A DNA stretch of 8,221 nucleotides from an uncultured Aquincola sp. (lineage in GTDB: Bacteria > Pseudomonadota > Gammaproteobacteria > Burkholderiales > Burkholderiaceae): positions 1 to 8,221 of the forward strand of contig CAKZXL010000786.1 of assembly GCA_937883885.1 (NCBI GenBank). The letters are read 5' to 3'. Made by a program: the position numbers and the translations under genes. The notes beneath the pieces were generated by a model that was given only the letters and a program-made list of their open reading frames with translations, had not been told where the DNA came from and searched no databases. Shown here one piece after another: positions 5,722 through 8,221 of the stretch; position 1 is the first letter of the stretch, and every line of letters starts with the position of its first letter.

Positions 5722-6746
5722 GCGGCCGCGTCGTCGAACAGCTCGGCCAGCGCGCGCTCGACCCGCTCGGTGGAGCCGGATTCGTCCAGCGGATCGCGCC
5801 GCAGCCGGTGGCGCAGTGCGGCCGGCGCCACCCGGCGCAGGTGGGGCACGCCGGCCTGGGCATCGCCTTCCAGCGCGGCCAGCGCGCGGGCGGCGCGTGT
5901 GAGCGTGAGTTCGCCGCGCAGGCCGTCGGTGCCCAGCGCCATGGCCAGGCGGGCGGCGGCTTCCAGCGTGGCATCGGGCACGGTGGTGGCGGCCAGTTGC
6001 TCACGGGCGCCGAGCACGCGGCGGCGCACCTTGGCGTCTTCCTTCTTCCAGTGTTCGGCAAAGCCGATGGGGTCGCGCTCATAGGCGTCGCGGCGCTTGA
6101 CCACTTCCACCCGGGCGGCCACGTCCATCGGCGTGCGCACTTCCACCGACAGGCCGAAACGGTCGAGCAGCTGCGGCCGCAGCTCGCCCTCTTCGGGGTT
6201 GCCGCTGCCCACCAGTACGAAGCGGGCGGGATGGCGCACGCTCAGGCCTTCGCGCTCGACCACGTTCTCGCCGGAGGCGGCCACGTCGATCAGCAGGTCG
6301 ACCAGGTGGTCTTCCAGCAGGTTCACTTCATCGATGTACAGGAAGCCGCGGTGCGCACGGGCCAGCAGCCCGGGCTCGAAGCTGCGCACGCCCTGGGTGA
6401 GCGCCTTTTCCAGGTCGAGCGCACCCACCACGCGGTCTTCGGTGGCGCCCAGCGGCAGGTCGACCACCGGCACCGGCATCTTCATCGTGCGCGGCGCACT
6501 GCGCAGCGCACGGCAGTCGTCACAGCCGCCGCTGGTGGCCAGCGTGGCGGGGTCGCAGTGGTAGCGGCAACCGGCCACCGCCAGCATCGGCGGCAGCAGC
6601 GCCGCCAGCGAGCGCACCGCGGTGCTCTTGCCGGTGCCGCGGTCGCCGAACACCAGCACGCCGCCGATGGCCGGTTCCACCGCGGCGACGAGGATGGCGA
6701 GCTTCATCTCCTCCTGCCCGACGATCGCGGAAAACGGGAATGCCAT
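5718..6746 (-). CDS. bchI: Magnesium chelatase ATPase subunit I (BchI)
   Basis: AAA+ ATPase that forms hexamers with BchD and drives Mg2+ insertion by BchH in the first committed step of bacteriochlorophyll synthesis; 342 aa. Motifs: FSAIVGQEEMK near the amino end, Walker A GDRGTGKS (34-41), Walker B FLYIDE (135-140, in the run FLYIDEVNLLEDHLVDLL), sensor 1 GSGNPEEGELRPQLLDRFG (Asn183), and family-conserved Arg204 and Arg284 near the expected arginine-finger and sensor-2 positions. The ATG at 6746 is chosen because GAGGA lies just upstream at good spacing; an in-frame GTG at 6758 has no comparable site. Cys60, 64, 75 and 78 form a C-x3-C-x10-C-x2-C cluster after Walker A, a possible metal or redox site. 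The stop overlaps the bchD start; hip lies 58 nt upstream on the transcript. Confidence 0.97.
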   Translation of the reverse strand: MAFPFSAIVGQEEMKLAILVAAVEPAIGGVLVFGDRGTGKSTAVRSLAALLPPMLAVAGCRYHCDPATLATSGGCDDCRALRSAPRTMKMPVPVVDLPLGATEDRVVGALDLEKALTQGVRSFEPGLLARAHRGFLYIDEVNLLEDHLVDLLIDVAASGENVVEREGLSVRHPARFVLVGSGNPEEGELRPQLLDRFGLSVEVRTPMDVAARVEVVKRRDAYERDPIGFAEHWKKEDAKVRRRVLGAREQLAATTVPDATLEAAARLAMALGTDGLRGELTLTRAARALAALEGDAQAGVPHLRRVAPAALRHRLRRDPLDESGSTERVERALAELFDDAAA

Positions 6747-6804
6747 GGATGTCCTCACTTTCCGGGGGTGGCGTCGGGCGCCTGGAAATCAAAGCTGTTG
6801 GCGA

Positions 6805-7119
6805 TCAGCCGGCCTTTTTCGTCCAGGCCGAGCACCAAGCCTTGTTCAGTACTTGCTTGCCCTGGAACAAGGTACATGGCGCCTTCTCGGCCGTGGCCGC
6901 GCCCTGGAACAGCTGGCAGTTGCCGCAGTGCTGGTCGGGCGTGTGCTTGGGGAACTTCGTCTTGTCGGCCTTGGTCGTATCGGTCACGTAACCCAGGGCC
7001 ACGGCCTGCGGGTCTTTCGGATCGACGGCGGCGGTGGCCTGGGCCTGCACGGCACGGGCGGCCAGCAGGGCGGTGCCGGCGGCCGGCACGATGGCGATGA
7101 AACGGCGACGAGTGGTCAT
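6805..7119 (-). CDS. hip: High-potential iron-sulfur protein (HiPIP), Tat-exported
   Basis: Small periplasmic [4Fe-4S] electron carrier. In purple bacteria such as Rubrivivax gelatinosus, HiPIP is known as the soluble donor between the cytochrome bc1 complex and the reaction-centre-bound cytochrome. The 104-aa precursor begins MTTRRRFIAIVPAAG, a twin-arginine (Tat) signal as expected for a protein folded around its cluster before export, with likely cleavage after AVQAQA (about residue 28). The mature part is about 76 residues. Four cysteines at 65, 68, 82 and 96 give C-x2-C-x13-C-x13-C, the HiPIP cluster pattern, with aromatic residues nearby (GYVTDTTKAD, AWCSAW). AGAGGA precedes the ATG by 6 nt. 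It lies 31 nt after the upstream membrane-protein gene and 58 nt before bchI, with no evident terminator in either gap, so it is probably co-expressed with bacteriochlorophyll genes. Confidence 0.95.
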   Translation of the reverse strand: MTTRRRFIAIVPAAGTALLAARAVQAQATAAVDPKDPQAVALGYVTDTTKADKTKFPKHTPDQHCGNCQLFQGAATAEKAPCTLFQGKQVLNKAWCSAWTKKAG

Positions 7120-7150
7120 GGAACGTCCTCTTTGGCGGTTGGCTACAGAG

Positions 7151-7447
7151 TCATGGATGCCGGGGCATCCTCACGTCAAGGTCGGGGGCGGCACGGGGCC
7201 GCACACGCCGGTACAGATCGAAGGCATGGGCGGCTCCGGCCGCAGCCAGCCAGAAGGCCAGCCGCTCCCCGGAAGCGCCGGCCGCCGCATCACGCACGGC
7301 CAGCGCCAGGCATGTTCCGGCAAGCAGGCTGCCCGCGACGTCAAGCAAAGGTAAACCTCGCAGCGTGCTGCGTCGCAGCCACAGCAGCAGCACGGCCTCG
7401 AGCAGCAGCACGGCCAGCACCAGGTGAATGAGCCAGGCCGTGTCCAT
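7151..7447 (-). CDS. Small membrane protein of unknown function
   Basis: I do not recognise this 98-aa protein. It has three hydrophobic segments (about 5-24, 35-52 and 61-78), with Arg-rich connections (WLRRSTLRG, YRRVRPR) suggesting membrane orientation by the positive-inside rule, and a polar tail ending MPRHP. No Cys pair or other heme or metal motif stands out: there is one Cys (46), and His8 and His74 each lie in a hydrophobic stretch. It starts 10 nt after the tspO stop codon, with AGG about 9 nt before the ATG as a weak ribosome site, and ends 31 nt before hip. Tight packing on both sides, codon use like its neighbours and a coherent hydrophobic pattern support a real gene, probably expressed with tspO, hip and the bch genes. 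Confidence 0.75.
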   Translation of the reverse strand: MDTAWLIHLVLAVLLLEAVLLLWLRRSTLRGLPLLDVAGSLLAGTCLALAVRDAAAGASGERLAFWLAAAGAAHAFDLYRRVRPRAAPDLDVRMPRHP

Positions 7448-7457
7448 GCTTACGCGC

Positions 7458-7946
7458 CTAGCCGCCGAACGGCGCGTTCAGGCGCACGATGGTGAAGTTG
7501 AGCACCGAGGCAAAGCTGACCCACGCCAGGTAGGGCAGCAGCAAGGCACCGGCGATGCGGTCGCGCCGACCGGCCACCACCACCATGGCCACGATGCTGA
7601 GCCACAGCAGGCCCACTTCCATCAGCGCCCAGTCGGGCCGGCGCTGGTTGAAGAAGAGCACGCTCCACAGCACGTTGAACACGCCGTTGATGCCGAACAC
7701 CGCCAGCAGCGCACCGCGGCCAGGCCGCGCCACGTCGCTGCGCCAGGCCCGCACCGCGGCGATCACGCACAGCAGGTACAGGGTGGTCCACACCGGCCCG
7801 AACAGCCAGTCGGGCGGCTGCCAGCTGGGCTTGTTGAGCGCGCGATACCAGGGGCCGATGTCGGTGGCCAGGCCGCCGACCAGCGACAGCGCCACTGCCC
7901 ACAGCGCCGCGACAACAACGGGTTTCCACAGCGGGCCCTGCCTCAT
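7458..7946 (-). CDS. tspO: TspO/MBR family protein (tryptophan-rich sensory protein, CrtK)
   Basis: Five-helix membrane protein (162 aa) related to the mitochondrial translocator protein. In Rhodobacter, TspO binds or exports tetrapyrroles and negatively tunes photosynthesis gene expression in response to oxygen. Conserved motifs are GPWY (31-34), NKPSWQPPDWLFGPVWTTLY (38-57), INGVFNVLWSVLFF (86-99) and LPYLAWVSFASVLN (137-150), the last containing the family's late aromatic residues. The ATG at 7946 overlaps the bchP stop codon as ATGA. A longer reading to 8078 would lie wholly within bchP, and its extra 44 residues do not resemble TspO. The downstream gene begins after 10 nt. Being translationally coupled to bchP and ahead of bchID fits a role in sensing pathway flux. 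Confidence 0.95.
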   Translation of the reverse strand: MRQGPLWKPVVVAALWAVALSLVGGLATDIGPWYRALNKPSWQPPDWLFGPVWTTLYLLCVIAAVRAWRSDVARPGRGALLAVFGINGVFNVLWSVLFFNQRRPDWALMEVGLLWLSIVAMVVVAGRRDRIAGALLLPYLAWVSFASVLNFTIVRLNAPFGG

Positions 7947-8221
7947 ACCCGCGCCACCCCGAGGAGGTGGGCAAGGTCCTTGAAGAAGATGCGCACGTGT
8001 GCCATCGGGCGTGCGCGAACGAGTCTTTTGTTCATGTAGGCATCGAAAGTGAGTTGCTGGATGTCCCGGTCGCGGCACAAGCTGACGAAGCGCTCACGGC
8101 GCTTGTCGCTCACGTACCAGAACCCCTGCATGATGCCCAAGACCCAGAACACCCGGCCATGCTCGCGCATGAAGCTGCGGCGCGCGCCGGCCAGTGCACG
8201 CGCGTCGCCGGTGGCCAGGCA
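7943..8221 (-). CDS. bchP: Geranylgeranyl reductase BchP, C-terminal part
   Basis: Flavoprotein that reduces the geranylgeranyl tail of bacteriochlorophyll to phytyl, the last step of pigment synthesis. Only the last 92 residues are in the window; the frame is open through the right edge with no start codon needed. The visible end contains REHGRVFWVLGIMQGFWYVS, DKRRERFVSLCRDRDIQQLT and the terminal RPMAHVRIFFKDLAHLLGVA. The CRDRDIQQLTFDAY part matches the conserved ChlP/BchP C-terminal motif (D-x-Q-x-LTF-x-x-Y), and the ending is typical of the purple-bacterial enzymes. The FAD-binding domain is outside the window. The stop codon overlaps the tspO start, making bchP the first visible gene of the right-to-left operon. 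Confidence 0.9.
   Translation of the reverse strand, partial: CLATGDARALAGARRSFMREHGRVFWVLGIMQGFWYVSDKRRERFVSLCRDRDIQQLTFDAYMNKRLVRARPMAHVRIFFKDLAHLLGVARV

Noticed and set aside
6747..6758. GTG start for bchI at 6758
   Set aside because: The GAGGA ribosome site lies between this GTG and the ATG at 6746, so it serves the ATG.
6747..6804. Search by eye for PpsR-type TGT-N12-ACA sites or a promoter in the hip-bchI gap
   Set aside because: No convincing site in the 58-nt gap; bchI probably depends on an upstream promoter outside the window.
4238..7100. Long + strand frames opposite bchD and bchI (4238-5902, 4971-7100)
   Set aside because: Arg/Ala/Gly-rich antisense frames with no motifs; the - strand genes have complete catalytic motifs.
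7947..8078. Upstream start for tspO at 8078
   Set aside because: It would overlap bchP by over 130 nt and the added residues do not resemble TspO; the ATGA overlap at 7943-7946 is the usual operon junction.

Overview
This is about 8.2 kb of very GC-rich DNA (roughly 70% by eye) from the photosynthesis gene cluster of a purple phototroph. A bacteriochlorophyll gene set (bchP, bchI, bchD, bchO), tspO and a high-potential iron-sulfur protein occur together with a short intergenic repeat of a type I associate with Burkholderiales. This points to an anoxygenic betaproteobacterium of the Rubrivivax/Roseateles kind. The genus is an inference.

Layout: on the + strand, the C-terminal two thirds of a bacteriophytochrome (1-1455, cut by the left edge) is followed after 8 nt by bchO (1464-2357). 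A short convergent gap (2358-2441) holds hairpins and the repeat. On the - strand comes alx, a TerC-family membrane protein gene (2442-3464), with a long leader (3465-3703) carrying a yybP-ykoY manganese riboswitch. Upstream of it, also on the - strand, is a tight run transcribed right to left: bchP (C-terminus only, cut by the right edge), tspO, a small membrane protein of unknown function, hip, bchI, bchD. Junctions are ATGA overlaps (bchP/tspO, bchI/bchD) or gaps of 10-58 nt, so this reads as one operon whose promoter lies outside the window.

How they fit together: BchI and BchD are the AAA+ motor subunits of Mg-chelatase, the first committed step of bacteriochlorophyll synthesis, and BchO is its presumed accessory hydrolase. 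BchP reduces the geranylgeranyl tail to phytyl at the end of the pathway. TspO links tetrapyrrole level to pigment gene regulation. HiPIP is a periplasmic electron carrier that can re-reduce the reaction-centre cytochrome. The bacteriophytochrome ends in a PAS domain and a short His-free helical segment with no kinase ATPase domain, which suggests that it signals by protein contact (perhaps with a PpsR-type repressor). The Mn-riboswitch/alx unit sits between bchD and bchO, which are often adjacent in other purple bacteria.

Most unusual points: a complete Mn2+ riboswitch with a plausible ribosome-site switch inside a photosynthesis cluster; a palindromic, rare-codon-rich in-frame insertion in bchD; the kinase-less phytochrome coupled to bchO; and an uncharacterised membrane protein between tspO and hip. 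No RNA genes other than the riboswitch, no CRISPR and no transposase were seen.
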